Positions 49,617 through 58,728 of a stretch of 64,000 bases of DNA are shown here, piece by piece. The stretch comes from Nibricoccus aquaticus (GTDB lineage Bacteria > Verrucomicrobiota > Verrucomicrobiia > Opitutales > Opitutaceae): the NCBI RefSeq assembly GCF_002310495.1, contig NZ_CP023344.1, forward strand, positions 3,303,501-3,367,500, given 5' to 3'. Within the stretch, counting starts at the first letter, position 1; the number at the start of each line of letters is the position of its first letter. Both the position numbers and the translations under genes were made by a program. Under the pieces are notes generated by a model, which worked only from the letters and a program-made list of their open reading frames with translations, ran no database searches and had not been told where the DNA came from.

Positions 49617-50567
49617 TCAGGCGAGTTTTTCGCGGCCGTGAGGGGCGTTGAGATCGAGTAGCGGGCCTAGGGGGACGATGCCTGTCGGGTTGATCTCGGT
49701 GTGCGTCGCGTAGTAGTGCCGCTTGATGTGATCGAGGTTCACGGTGCCGGCGATGCCGGGCTGCTGGTAGAGGTCGCGGAGGTAGCCGTGGAGGTGGTGG
49801 TAATCCACGATGCGGCGGAGGTTGCACTTGAAGTGGCCGTGGTAGACGGCGTCGAAACGGATGAGTGTGCAGAAGAGGCGCCAGTCGGCTTCGACGATGC
49901 GCGGGCCGAAGAGGTAGCGCTGGGTGGCGAGGCGAATTTCGAGATCGTCGAGCGCAGTGAAGAGCGCACGGGCGGCGCGTTCGTATTCGGTTTGTGAGGT
50001 CGCGAAACCGGCTTCGTAGACGCCGTTGTTGATGCGTTCGTAGATGAAGGCGGCGAGTTTCGCGTGCTCGGTTTCGATCTCGATGGGGAAGAGGTTCACG
50101 TCGCAGCGGCTGATGGCGGCGAAGACGTCGTTGAACATGCGGCAGAGGTCGTCTTCGGAGTTGTTGACGATCTGCCTGGTCTTTTTGTCCCAGAGCACGG
50201 GGACGGTGAAGCGGCCTTGGAATGTGGCGTCGGTCGCGCGGTAGGCTTCGCTGAGGAATTTGAAACCGTTGACCGGATCGATGGTGTGACCCGGGCCGTC
50301 GGTGAAGCGCCAGCCGCGGTCGTCGCGTTCGGGGTCGACGACGGTGAGGCCGATGACGTCTTCGAGGCATTTGACGTGGCGGGCGATGAGCGTGCGGTGT
50401 GCCCAGGGGCAGGCGAGGGAGACGTAGAGGTGGTAGCGGTCGCGTTCGGCGCTGAAGCGGGCGGTGGGGTCGGCGACGATCCAGTGGCGGAAGGCGTCTT
50501 GCTGGCGTTGGAAGGCGCCGTTGGATTGTTGTTCGGCGGCGAATTGGGGTTTGGCATGGACCGACAT
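49617..50567 (-). CDS. glutathionyl-hydroquinone reductase-like GST (Xi class)
   Basis: This cytoplasmic glutathione S-transferase of the ECM4/YqjG (Xi) class reduces glutathionyl-hydroquinones. Start 50567 (MSVHAKPQF) is preferred; a Met 40 codons earlier adds unconserved sequence. The catalytic Cys53 sits in SLACPWAHR, the class signature. RFTVPVLWDKKTRQIVNNSE is the thioredoxin-fold cis-Pro region, and the helical C-terminal domain contains VYEAGFATSQ and LIRFDAVYHGHFKCN, also typical. It has 316 residues. It diverges from the low-GC orphan gene with 131 bp between starts. Confidence 0.9.
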   Translation of the reverse strand: MSVHAKPQFAAEQQSNGAFQRQQDAFRHWIVADPTARFSAERDRYHLYVSLACPWAHRTLIARHVKCLEDVIGLTVVDPERDDRGWRFTDGPGHTIDPVNGFKFLSEAYRATDATFQGRFTVPVLWDKKTRQIVNNSEDDLCRMFNDVFAAISRCDVNLFPIEIETEHAKLAAFIYERINNGVYEAGFATSQTEYERAARALFTALDDLEIRLATQRYLFGPRIVEADWRLFCTLIRFDAVYHGHFKCNLRRIVDYHHLHGYLRDLYQQPGIAGTVNLDHIKRHYYATHTEINPTGIVPLGPLLDLNAPHGREKLA

Positions 50568-50698
50568 TCGGCGAACTGAGTGCCGATTTTTCGTGAACGC
50601 AATTGGTGCAGAGACGTTGAATCTCACGTGGTCATCCTCAAATCGGCTCCCAAATGAATGTGTCGCATCAAGTAATTCTCCCTGCAAAGAAGGGAGCT

Positions 50699-51454
50699 AT
50701 GCCAAGTTTCATTTGGGATCGAGACCCGAGCGAAGCGTACTCTGAGCCCTACGAGTATCCCGCCCAAGAGCAGTTTGTCCGCGAAGCCATTGCGTTGTTA
50801 GATGCATTGAAGTCCCAATTCTCTTTGAGGGACGGCCTTTTCAGGAGGGACGAACTTTCGCGGGAAAAGTCAGTTTGGATGCTAGAAGTAGATGCTTTGG
50901 AAGCGTTGGCTGACGCGATAGTTCTTATCGGGGAAAAAAAGCATCGTATGGCTTCAAGGCTATTTCGAGATGCGTTGGAGACTCAGGACTTGGCGTTCTA
51001 TTTCGCTAAAGCAGGACCAGTAGCAGATGGAGACTTAAAGCGGTGGTATGGTGATGACGTCATTCCTCACCGGGTCGCTCGCGAGTTTGTGAAATCAGTG
51101 CACGGCAATGCTAGATGGGAAGCATTGAGGGAGCTGTACGGGGCGCTAAGTAAATACACCCACCGAACATATAGTGCTGTTGGGAAAAGTTATGTTTTGG
51201 GAAGGAACGAAGTCATCTTCTATGACGGATTTCGTGGTGGAGGCACTTCGTTGGTACTTCCTCATGTGATTTCTTTTTCTTACGCGGTTTTGGCCATGCT
51301 GATACGGCGATTCATGGAAGTCGCGGTAATCACTGGGCAGATCTCCCAAGAGACAGCGGATCAAATCTGGAGTCAGTCTATGGAGCCAGAACCTGTTCCC
51401 CGGCGTTTCGTTCGGGTTATTCGACCTGAAGATGTTCCGGAAGATCTGAACTGA
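50699..51454 (+). CDS. orphan protein of atypical base composition
   Basis: I cannot assign this protein. Start ATG 50699 is supported by AGGGAG just upstream; another in-frame ATG at 50654 lacks this. The 251-residue product is soluble and mostly helical. Notable stretches are ASRLFRDALETQDLAFYFA and LYGALSKYTHRTYSAVG, the latter with the 'LSxxxH' look of DUF5677-like or HEPN-type proteins. That resemblance is weak and unverified. The C-terminal 40 residues are charged (PEPVPRRFVRVIRPEDVPEDLN). The gene is visibly less GC-rich than its neighbours and uses codons such as TTG, AAA and AGA freely, suggesting recent acquisition. No mobile element is seen beside it. Confidence 0.7.
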   Translation: MPSFIWDRDPSEAYSEPYEYPAQEQFVREAIALLDALKSQFSLRDGLFRRDELSREKSVWMLEVDALEALADAIVLIGEKKHRMASRLFRDALETQDLAFYFAKAGPVADGDLKRWYGDDVIPHRVAREFVKSVHGNARWEALRELYGALSKYTHRTYSAVGKSYVLGRNEVIFYDGFRGGGTSLVLPHVISFSYAVLAMLIRRFMEVAVITGQISQETADQIWSQSMEPEPVPRRFVRVIRPEDVPEDLN

Positions 51455-51472
51455 TCGATAGTGTGAGCAACA

Positions 51473-52585
51473 TTACCGGATCAGAAGGCCTTCGAGGATG
51501 GGGGTGGGTTTGCCTTCGGGCGAGCGGATGGCGAAGCCGCCTTGGTAATCCCAGACGGCCCAGCTCCAGGCGTGGCGTTCGGCGGCGGTGGTGACGGCTT
51601 TGACGTAGTTGCGGCGTGAATCCGCGTCGGCGACGTCGTAGGCGCCGAATTCGCCGATGTAGAGTTCGCGGCCTTTGAGGTGCGTGGCAGCCCAGGCGGC
51701 GACGGTGGCGAAGGCGGTGTCGATCTCGGCGGCGGTGAGTTCGGTGTTGGAACTTTTTTGGACGAAGTGATCGGCGGGGATGGTTGTCTTGGAGAGGTCG
51801 GGGACGCGGCCGGGGAATTTGATCAGAGGCATGTCGGCGGGGAGTTGGACCCAGCTGGCGCGTTGGTGGGTGAAGATGAAGGGTTCGTAGAAGTGGAGCG
51901 TGAGGGCGATGTGCGGATCGTCGGGGAGGATGACGTCGGTGACGGTGTGGAAGGCGCTCCAGCGGTTGGAGGTGAGGTAGACGATGCGGGTGGGGTTGCT
52001 CGCGCGGATGGCGGCGAGCATGCGGGCGTTGAAGGAATTGAGCTGGGCGTTTTCCTTGGCGACGGGTTCGTTGAGGATTTCGAAGCGGAGGTAGTCGCCC
52101 TCGTCTTTGAAGCGGGCGGCGAGTTTTTCCCAGAAGGCGGCGACGGAGAGCTGGAGTTTTTCGTCGGTGAAGACGGCGTTTTCCTGGACGGCGGCGTTGA
52201 AGTCGGCGCCGGGGAGGAAGTGCATGTCGAGGATGGCGCCGAGGTCGTGTTCGCAGGACCAGCGGAGGGCGCGGACGAAGGGGGCGATTTTAGATTCGTC
52301 GAGCGCTCCGTCGGCGGTCTGCCAGAGGCGTCCATCGACGGGGAAGCGGATGTGGTCGAAGCCTTGGCGGGCGATCCAAGCGACGTCTTCCTCGGTGAAC
52401 CAGTTGGCGGCGTAGGGGCGTTCGTCGTAGTTTTGGGAGAGCCAGTGGCTGACGTTGACGCCGCGTTTGAAGGTGACGGGGCCGGCGGCGGCGATGGGTT
52501 TGGGGGCGGCGGCGTGGGTGGTGGAGAGTAGCAACGGAGAGAGCAGGGTGAGTAATACGGCGAGGAGGCTTCGGGGGAGGGGCAT
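51473..52585 (-). CDS. secreted glycoside hydrolase family 5
   Basis: This exported retaining glycosidase of GH5 (cellulase/mannanase clan GH-A) has a signal peptide of about 25 residues (MPLPRSLLAVLLTLLSPLLLSTTHA). The (beta/alpha)8 barrel begins FKRGVNVSHW, with GFDHIRFPVDGRLW next. The acid/base is Glu173 in EILNEPVAK and the nucleophile is Glu312 in YIGEFGAYD. HFYEPFIFTHQ supplies the conserved His/Tyr strand and WAVWDYQGGF the conserved Trp. It has 370 residues and no carbohydrate-binding module. The substrate is a beta-linked polysaccharide of unknown type. It diverges from the GH97 gene with a repeat-filled gap between. Confidence 0.92.
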   Translation of the reverse strand: MPLPRSLLAVLLTLLSPLLLSTTHAAAPKPIAAAGPVTFKRGVNVSHWLSQNYDERPYAANWFTEEDVAWIARQGFDHIRFPVDGRLWQTADGALDESKIAPFVRALRWSCEHDLGAILDMHFLPGADFNAAVQENAVFTDEKLQLSVAAFWEKLAARFKDEGDYLRFEILNEPVAKENAQLNSFNARMLAAIRASNPTRIVYLTSNRWSAFHTVTDVILPDDPHIALTLHFYEPFIFTHQRASWVQLPADMPLIKFPGRVPDLSKTTIPADHFVQKSSNTELTAAEIDTAFATVAAWAATHLKGRELYIGEFGAYDVADADSRRNYVKAVTTAAERHAWSWAVWDYQGGFAIRSPEGKPTPILEGLLIR

Positions 52586-52677
52586 GAGACAGACGAAGGC
52601 GTGGAGCGTGGGGCGGGCAAGCGGGGTGGTTGGAGATCCTTGCCCTAACAGTTGAGAGCCAGCTGTGCGCTACGTCG

Positions 52678-52706
52678 GATTTTTTAACCACAGATGGCAC
52701 AGATGG
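52678..52706. repeat. AACCACAGATGG dispersed-type motif
   Basis: A T-run and AACC lead into CACAGATGG at 52689-52697, repeated exactly at 52698-52706. From memory, TTTTTAACCAC(A/G)GATGG-type strings recur in intergenic DNA of Verrucomicrobia and Planctomycetes. It is a short dispersed repeat of unknown role. Confidence 0.5.
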
Positions 52707-52758
52707 GGAGGGATGACGGAGGGGATTGTGGGTGGTTGGGTGGGAGAGCGGGCAGAAC

Positions 52759-52784
52759 GGACGATGCGGAGCATCCGTCCCTAC
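52759..52784 (-). repeat. REP-like palindrome, GTAG foot
   Basis: Minus strand: GTAG, then GGACG, one bulged base, GATGC-type inner pairing (GCAT with ATGC), loop and CGTCC. A looser CTAC-ended unit follows at about 52794-52817. It lies upstream of the GH97 start, between divergent genes, unlike most other copies. Confidence 0.6.
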
Positions 52785-52876
52785 CTCGGAGGAAGAGCGC
52801 CGTTGAGAGGCTCCTACAGTACGATCCAGCGGTTTCGGACTGGCGCGGGGGCGGGCGGGGGCGCGGAATCGGCGGG

Positions 52877-54886
52877 ATGAATTACCCCATGATCGGTCGA
52901 GGTGTGTTGCGGTGCATGCTGGTGTGGCTGGCGGTGTTGAGTGGTGCGGGGTCGGGCCGGGCGCAGGAGATGACGGCGGGCGTGGTGCAGAGTCCGAGTG
53001 GGGAACTGGTGGTGCGGGTGTCGCTGACTGCGCGGGGGGAACTGCGCTACGCGGTGGCGCGGGCGGGGCAGGCGGTGCTCGGGGAGTCGAGGCTCGGAGT
53101 GGTGCGTGACGATGCGGATTTTTCGAGCGGGCTGCGGATGCTGGAGCAGACGAAGACGCGGAAGGTGTCGGACAACTATGAGCTGCTCACGGCGAAGCGG
53201 CGGGTGAATGAGTATCGGGCTAACCAGACAATTTTCCGGGTGGCGGCGAAGAGCGGGGAGCGGATGGACGTGATTTTCCAGGTGTCGAATGACGGGGTGG
53301 CGTTCCGGTATTTTTTCCCTGCGGCGAATGGCAAGAAAGCGGGAGAGGGGGAGAAGCGGACGATCACGGAGGAAGTGACGACGTTTAAGTTTTCGACGGA
53401 GGCGCGGGCGTGGTTGCAGGCGATGTCGGTCGCGAAGACGGGGTGGAAGGAGACGAATCCTTCTTATGAGGAGTATTATCAGAAGGAGATTCCGGTGGGG
53501 ACGGCGTCGCCGCTGGGGGCGGGGTGGGTTTATCCGGCGTTGTTTCGCACGGGAGAGACGTGGGTCTTGCTGAGCGAGACGGGACTGGGACGTGGTTACG
53601 CGGGAACGCGGCTGCGGTCGGAGTCGCGGGATGGCGAATACGCGGTGGGGTTTCCGGATGGACGGGAGCGGTTTCAGGGCGGGGCGGTGAAACCGGAGTC
53701 GGTGCTGCCGTGGACCACGCCGTGGCGTGTGATCGTGATCGGGGATCTGGCGACGGTGACGGAGTCGATGCTGGGGGTGGATCTGGCGGATAAGCCGAAG
53801 GTGATGACGGCGGAGGTGAAGGCGGAGATCGTGCCGGGGAAGGCGGCGTGGAGCTGGCCGCTGCTGGGCGACAAGGAGACGAACTTTGAGGTGCAGAAGC
53901 GGTTCATCGATTATGCGGCGGAGATGACGTGGCGGTACTGCCTGATCGACGCGTTGTGGGATACGCAGATCGGCTATGAGCGGGTGAAGGAACTCGTCGA
54001 TTACGCGGCGACGAAGGGGGTGAAGGTGCTGCTGTGGTACAACTCGGGTGGCGACTGGAACGGTGCGCCGCAGACGCCGCGCGACCGGATGCTGACGCGG
54101 GAGAGCCGGGCGGAGGAGTTCGCGCGGTTGAAAGCGATGGGTGTGGCGGGGATGAAGATCGATTTCTTCGGCGGGGACGGGCAGTCGCAGATCGAGTATT
54201 ACCTGGATATTTTGGAGGAGGCGGCGCCGTTTGGGTTTTTGATTAATTTTCACGGCTGCACGCTTCCGCGGGGGTGGCAGCGGACTTATCCGCACTTGAT
54301 GACGATGGAGTCGATTCGCGGATTGGAGTTCATCACGTTCGAGCAGGCGAATGCGGATCAGGGGCCGACGCACGCGGCGATGCTGCCGTTTACGCGGAAT
54401 GTTTTCGATCCGATGGATTTCACGCCTGTGGTGCTGGATCGCATCAACAAGATCGAGCGGCGGACGAGCAGTGCGTTCGAGCTGGCGCTGTCGGTGCTGT
54501 TCACGTCGGGAATCCAGCACTACGCGGAGATTCCCGAGGGGATGGCGAAGGCGCCGGAGTACGTGCGGGCGTTTTTGCGGAAGGTGCCGAGTGTGTGGGA
54601 CGAGGTGAAGTTTGTGGACGGTTATCCGGGGAAGTTCGTGGTGATGGCGCGTCAGGGTGAGGGGCGCTGGTACGTGGCGGGGATCAATGCGGAGGCGACG
54701 GAGAAGCGCGTGGAGTTGGATTTGAGCCGGTTGAAACTGGGGCGCAGCGCGAAGGGCGTGTTGATCGAGGATGGCGCGGAGGGAGGGAATCTGTCGTTCG
54801 CGCGGCGCGAAGTGAGTGTGAAGCGCGGGGAGAAGGTGGAGGTGACGATCAAGCCGAACGGTGGATTCGTGATCGTGTTGGAGTGA
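52877..54886 (+). CDS. glycoside hydrolase family 97 (alpha-glucosidase/alpha-galactosidase)
   Basis: This exported GH97 enzyme acts on alpha-linked glucosides or galactosides. Start ATG 52877 (MNYPMIGRG...) leads into a signal peptide ending SGRAQ; a longer frame start lies in repeat DNA. The N-terminal beta-super-sandwich shows VVQSPSGELVVRVSL, FQVSNDGVAFRYFF and the TSE-like region. The catalytic barrel includes WSWPL, LLWYNSGGDWN, MKIDFFGGDGQ and LINFHGCTLPRGWQRTYP, and ends with the beta-sandwich domain having the KGVLIEDG strand. MKIDFFGGD places an Asp where retaining GH97 members (alpha-galactosidase type) have their nucleophile, which tentatively argues against an inverting SusB-type enzyme. 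It has 669 residues and is followed 22 bp later by a GNAT gene. Confidence 0.92.
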   Translation: MNYPMIGRGVLRCMLVWLAVLSGAGSGRAQEMTAGVVQSPSGELVVRVSLTARGELRYAVARAGQAVLGESRLGVVRDDADFSSGLRMLEQTKTRKVSDNYELLTAKRRVNEYRANQTIFRVAAKSGERMDVIFQVSNDGVAFRYFFPAANGKKAGEGEKRTITEEVTTFKFSTEARAWLQAMSVAKTGWKETNPSYEEYYQKEIPVGTASPLGAGWVYPALFRTGETWVLLSETGLGRGYAGTRLRSESRDGEYAVGFPDGRERFQGGAVKPESVLPWTTPWRVIVIGDLATVTESMLGVDLADKPKVMTAEVKAEIVPGKAAWSWPLLGDKETNFEVQKRFIDYAAEMTWRYCLIDALWDTQIGYERVKELVDYAATKGVKVLLWYNSGGDWNGAPQTPRDRMLTRESRAEEFARLKAMGVAGMKIDFFGGDGQSQIEYYLDILEEAAPFGFLINFHGCTLPRGWQRTYPHLMTMESIRGLEFITFEQANADQGPTHAAMLPFTRNVFDPMDFTPVVLDRINKIERRTSSAFELALSVLFTSGIQHYAEIPEGMAKAPEYVRAFLRKVPSVWDEVKFVDGYPGKFVVMARQGEGRWYVAGINAEATEKRVELDLSRLKLGRSAKGVLIEDGAEGGNLSFARREVSVKRGEKVEVTIKPNGGFVIVLE

Positions 54887-54908
54887 GGCCAGCGCGAGGG
54901 TCGGTGCG

Positions 54909-55403
54909 ATGAGTGATGATGCGCCGAATGTGTTTACGTGGATCGAGGCCGGGGCGGCGGATGAAGACACCGTCCTGTCGTTGATGCGGGCGTTTTATGC
55001 GGAAGAGCGGCTGGTGTTTTCGGAGGTGGAGGCTCGTGTGGCAGTGAGGGAGTTGCTGGCGCGGCCGGAGTTGGGGCGGGTGTTCTTATTGAGTGAGTCG
55101 CAGGGCGGCGAGGGTTCGAGGGCCGCGTATGGGCATTTGGTGCTGACGTTTGGGTTCAGCCTGGAGTTTCGCGGTCGGTTTGTGCTGCTCGATGAAGTGT
55201 TTGTCGGAGCGGAGCTACGCGGGAAGGGATTTGGAAAGGAGGCGGTCGAGTTCGCGGCGACGTGGGCGAGGACGCAGGGAGTGGCGGCGTTGCGGCTGGA
55301 GGTTAATCGTGCGAACGGACACGCGCGGGAGGTCTACTTGCGGCGTGGGTTTGGGGACGACCGGCGCGATTTGATGACGCGGTGGGTGGGGCGGGGAAAG
55401 TAG
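54909..55403 (+). CDS. GNAT family N-acetyltransferase
   Basis: This is an acetyl-CoA-dependent acetyltransferase of unknown substrate, cytoplasmic, with 164 residues. The GNAT core is visible: LLDEVFVGAELRGKGFGKEAV, with the acetyl-CoA loop motif LRGKGFG, followed by GVAALRLEVNRANGHAREVYLRRGF (motif B). The C-terminus RDLMTRWVG is the usual beta-bulge end. The start is 22 bp after the GH97 stop with no clear Shine-Dalgarno. The gene could be co-transcribed with GH97, and similar unrelated pairs are common. It is followed by a run of hairpins. Confidence 0.88.
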   Translation: MSDDAPNVFTWIEAGAADEDTVLSLMRAFYAEERLVFSEVEARVAVRELLARPELGRVFLLSESQGGEGSRAAYGHLVLTFGFSLEFRGRFVLLDEVFVGAELRGKGFGKEAVEFAATWARTQGVAALRLEVNRANGHAREVYLRRGFGDDRRDLMTRWVGRGK

Positions 55404-55442
55404 CGAGTAGGCGGAGTAAAACGACGGGGATCTGGCTCATGC

Positions 55443-55520
55443 AAAGCCGCCAAGGCGCAAAGGCGGAAGGTGGGCAGGCCGGAACGGCGACGGACGAAGG
55501 TGTCTCGCGAAGGGCGCGAG
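55443..55520. repeat. two short hairpins of dispersed type
   Basis: CCGCC (55447-55451) pairs with GGCGG (55462-55466) inside GCCGCCAAGGCGCAAAGGC-type text. CTCGCG (55504-55509) pairs with CGCGAG (55515-55520) around AAGGG. They sit between the GNAT stop and a REP-like unit that ends at proB, giving a 120-bp repeat-dense gap. Confidence 0.5.
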
Positions 55521-55538
55521 GGTGGGGCGGAGGTTTCT

Positions 55539-55562
55539 CCGCGTCTTAGATGACGCGCTTAC
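55539..55562 (-). repeat. REP-like palindrome, GTAA foot, overlapping the proB stop
   Basis: Minus strand: GTAA, then GCGCGTC, loop ATCTAA and GACGCGG. The foot supplies the TAA stop of proB (55559-55561). It is similar to the GTAG-footed copies at 61089 and 63196, differing in one foot base and one stem base. Confidence 0.7.
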
Positions 55563-56698
55563 AAGAGGGCGAGGTCGTCGCGGTGGATGACGTCGAGGCG
55601 CTTGCGGGAGGGGAAGCGGGCGCGGACTTCGTCGCCGTGCTGGCCGGCAATGGCGGTGACTTCGGCGCTTGAATAAGCGACTTTGCCGCGGGCGAAGGTG
55701 GTGTGTTTCGCGAGGGTGCTTTCGCCGGTGCCGTCGAAGGCGATGTTGACGATGTCGCCGGGGGCGAAGGTGCCTTTGACGCCGGTGATGCCGACGGCGA
55801 GGAGGCTGCGGCCTTGTTCGCGGAGGACGGGGACGGCGCAGGCGTTGACGAAGATGGTGGCGGATGGGCGCTGGTAGTAAGCGAGCCAGCGTTTTTTCGA
55901 TTCCATCGGAATGCCGGAGGGAACGAAGAACGTGCCGGGGCCGGTGCCGGAGAAGAGACGGGGAAGGATTTCGGGCTCGGCGCCGCTGGCGATGAAGACA
56001 CCGCAGCCGGAGCGGACGGCGAGTTTGGCGGCGGAGATTTTTGAGATCATGCCGCCGGTGGCGGTTTCGCTCGTGGTGCCACCGGCCATGGCCTCGATCT
56101 CGGGCGTGATTTTTTCGACGACGGGGACGATTTCCTTCGTGCCCTTCATGTCGATGAGGCCGGGAGCGGTGGAGAGGATGACGAGGTGCTGCGCCTCGAT
56201 CAGGCCGGCGACCATGGCGCCGAGGGTGTCGTTGTCGCCGAACTTGAGGAGAGCATTGATCTCGGCGGCGCTGACGGTGTCGTTTTCGTTGATGATCGGG
56301 ATCGTGCCGTAAGAAACGAGCTGGTTGAGGACGGACTTGATGCTGAGGTGGCGGTCGCGTTCGCGGAGGTCTTCGTGGGTGAGGAGAACCTGGGCGACGT
56401 TGATGCCGTGGGGATCGAAGCCGCGCTGCCAGGTTTGCATGAGCAGGCTCTGGCCGACGGCGGCGCAGGCTTGTTTCTTGGTGACCTCTTTGGGCTTTTT
56501 CGTGAGGCCGAGTCGGCCCATGCCGAGACCGACGGCGCCGGAGGAAACGACGATGACCTCAGTACCGGCTTTGTGCAGCGCGGCGAGCTGGGCGCAGAGA
56601 CTCTCGATGCGCGCGGTATCCAATTGGCCGATGCCGTGGGTGAGGACGCCGGTGCCTAGTTTGACGACGATACGCTTGGGCTGGGTGCGAGTAATCAA
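55559..56698 (-). CDS. proB: glutamate 5-kinase with PUA domain
   Basis: ProB phosphorylates glutamate to glutamyl 5-phosphate, the first step of proline synthesis. No ATG lies near the domain start. TTG at 56698 (LITRTQPKRIVVKLGTG) fits both family length (379 residues) and context, because it overlaps the stop codon of the upstream membrane gene as TTGA. Kinase motifs: VVKLGTGVL, VVSSGAVGLGMGRLG, INENDTVSAAEI, FGDNDTLGAMVAGL and TATGGMISKISAAKLA. The PUA domain (about 290-375) includes GRSLLAVGITGVKGTFAPGD. proA is not adjacent. A long upstream ATG would add Pro/Cys-rich sequence and is not believed. Confidence 0.9.
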   Translation of the reverse strand: MITRTQPKRIVVKLGTGVLTHGIGQLDTARIESLCAQLAALHKAGTEVIVVSSGAVGLGMGRLGLTKKPKEVTKKQACAAVGQSLLMQTWQRGFDPHGINVAQVLLTHEDLRERDRHLSIKSVLNQLVSYGTIPIINENDTVSAAEINALLKFGDNDTLGAMVAGLIEAQHLVILSTAPGLIDMKGTKEIVPVVEKITPEIEAMAGGTTSETATGGMISKISAAKLAVRSGCGVFIASGAEPEILPRLFSGTGPGTFFVPSGIPMESKKRWLAYYQRPSATIFVNACAVPVLREQGRSLLAVGITGVKGTFAPGDIVNIAFDGTGESTLAKHTTFARGKVAYSSAEVTAIAGQHGDEVRARFPSRKRLDVIHRDDLALL

Positions 56699-57132
56699 GG
56701 TGAATGAGGGGCCAGTTTTGGGACCACACGTGGCGTTGGGATGAATAGAGCAGCAAAAAGAATAATGCCTGGGAGGACGCTGGTAAGGGGCATGCCCCCA
56801 AAGCAAAAAGCCAAAATACGACGCAGGGTTACGGCTCCAATGGTCAGATTAGTGAGCAACGTTCTTCTATCGACCGCAGCTCTTCCGATTCGATCAGCGT
56901 TCCAGTCATCATTCAGTAGCCGACAAATCCATGGAGTGATCCGGTACATCGCTGTGGCCATGACGCACACGATCTCGAACAGAACTAGAAGGGCAAAGAC
57001 AGCGAGTCCGCCGTCGCTATCCGTCATTTTTGTATCTTCCAGACCAAAAAACCTGACCTGAAGTGCGAAGGCCGCGATGATCTGCAACAGCCCGAAAGCG
57101 GCTCCAGCTAAACTGGCGATGAACAGTCTCAT
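56695..57132 (-). CDS. hypothetical membrane protein coupled to proB
   Basis: I do not recognise this protein. It has 145 residues, with helices near 5-27 (ASLAGAAFGLLQIIAAFAL), 42-62 (GLAVFALLVLFEIVCVMATAM) and about 108-130 (GMPLTSVLPGIILFAALFI). The middle (CRLLNDDWNADRIGRAAVDRRTLLTN) is charged and probably cytoplasmic. No motif suggests an enzymatic role. The base composition is noticeably lower in GC than its neighbours. Its stop codon overlaps the TTG start of proB by three bases, so it may be translationally coupled to proline synthesis or be a recent insertion that displaced the original proB start. Confidence in coding is moderate. Confidence 0.6.
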   Translation of the reverse strand: MRLFIASLAGAAFGLLQIIAAFALQVRFFGLEDTKMTDSDGGLAVFALLVLFEIVCVMATAMYRITPWICRLLNDDWNADRIGRAAVDRRTLLTNLTIGAVTLRRILAFCFGGMPLTSVLPGIILFAALFIPTPRVVPKLAPHSP

Positions 57133-57156
57133 GCCGGGACGGCCACTTATTCGAAC

Positions 57157-57714
57157 TCAGACGTTGAGGAGTTCTTTTTCTTTTTTGGCGAGGTGGTCGC
57201 CGATGTCCTTGATGGTTTTGTCGGTCGCGGTCTGGGCTTCTTTTTCGTAGCGCTTGAGTTCGTCTTCGGAGATTTTGCCGTCCTTCTGGGCTTTCTTGAG
57301 GGCGTCCATGGTATCGCGGCGGACGTTGCGGATGTGGACGCGGCCTTCTTCGGCCATGCGGTTGGCGACCTTCACGAAGTCCTGCCGACGTTCGCGGGAG
57401 AGCTCGGGGAGTGGGATGCGGACGTTGGCGCCGTCGACGGTGGGATTGAGGCCGAGGTTGGCCATCTGGATGGCTTTCACGATGGCCTGGGTGATGCCTT
57501 TATCCCAGGGCTGGATCTGGATGAGGCGGGCGTCGGGCGTGGTGATGGCGGCGCAGGCTTTGAGCTGCTGCATGGAGCCGTAGGCTTCGACCATGACGCT
57601 CTCGACCATGACGGGGGAGGCTTTGCCGGTGTGGATGCTGCTGAATTCGTGCAGGGTGTAGTCGAGGGCCTTTTTCATCTTGGCCTGCATTTCGGTGAGG
57701 GCGGGATGGGACAT
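57157..57714 (-). CDS. frr: ribosome recycling factor
   Basis: Frr splits post-termination ribosomes together with EF-G. The 185-residue product matches the family: LHEFSSIHTGKASPVMVESV, LKACAAITTPDARLIQIQPWDKG, IQMANLGLNPTVDGANVRIPLPELSRERRQD (the domain I/II hallmark, shown in part) and the C-terminal helix RYEKEAQTATDKTI. The start is clear (MSHPALTEMQ). It follows pyrH on the same strand with a 191-bp gap containing a 21-bp-period repeat, so it may have its own promoter; pyrH-frr neighbourhood is widely conserved. Confidence 0.96.
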   Translation of the reverse strand: MSHPALTEMQAKMKKALDYTLHEFSSIHTGKASPVMVESVMVEAYGSMQQLKACAAITTPDARLIQIQPWDKGITQAIVKAIQMANLGLNPTVDGANVRIPLPELSRERRQDFVKVANRMAEEGRVHIRNVRRDTMDALKKAQKDGKISEDELKRYEKEAQTATDKTIKDIGDHLAKKEKELLNV

Positions 57715-57749
57715 GGGATTTTCGATTTTTGAATTGGGATTTTCGATTT
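57715..57749. repeat. two-copy repeat just upstream of frr
   Basis: GGGATTTTCGATTT occurs at 57715-57728 and 57736-57749, a 21-bp period, ending directly at the frr start codon. Minus-strand transcripts would carry AAATCGAAAATCCC twice in the leader. I see no Shine-Dalgarno there. Confidence 0.7.
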
Positions 57750-57905
57750 CGGGCGAAGGCCGGAGAAGCGGAGGTTTTAATCTGGAACTCAGGAAAGCTG
57801 GAAACGGCAGAGGACGGGGGATTCGTCCCGCCGCTGGGATTCGGAAAGACTTGGCGAGTCAGGGCTCGTTCCAGCGTTCCGGAGTTCCCGATTTGTTTTT
57901 CTGGA

Positions 57906-58646
<741 letters not shown>

Positions 58647-58728
58647 ATGGGCCGGAGGAAACGGCCCGGGAAAAGGAGGGTCAATGCCCGAGATAACGAA
58701 TGCAGCTCGGAGGCGCTAGGCGTTGGAA

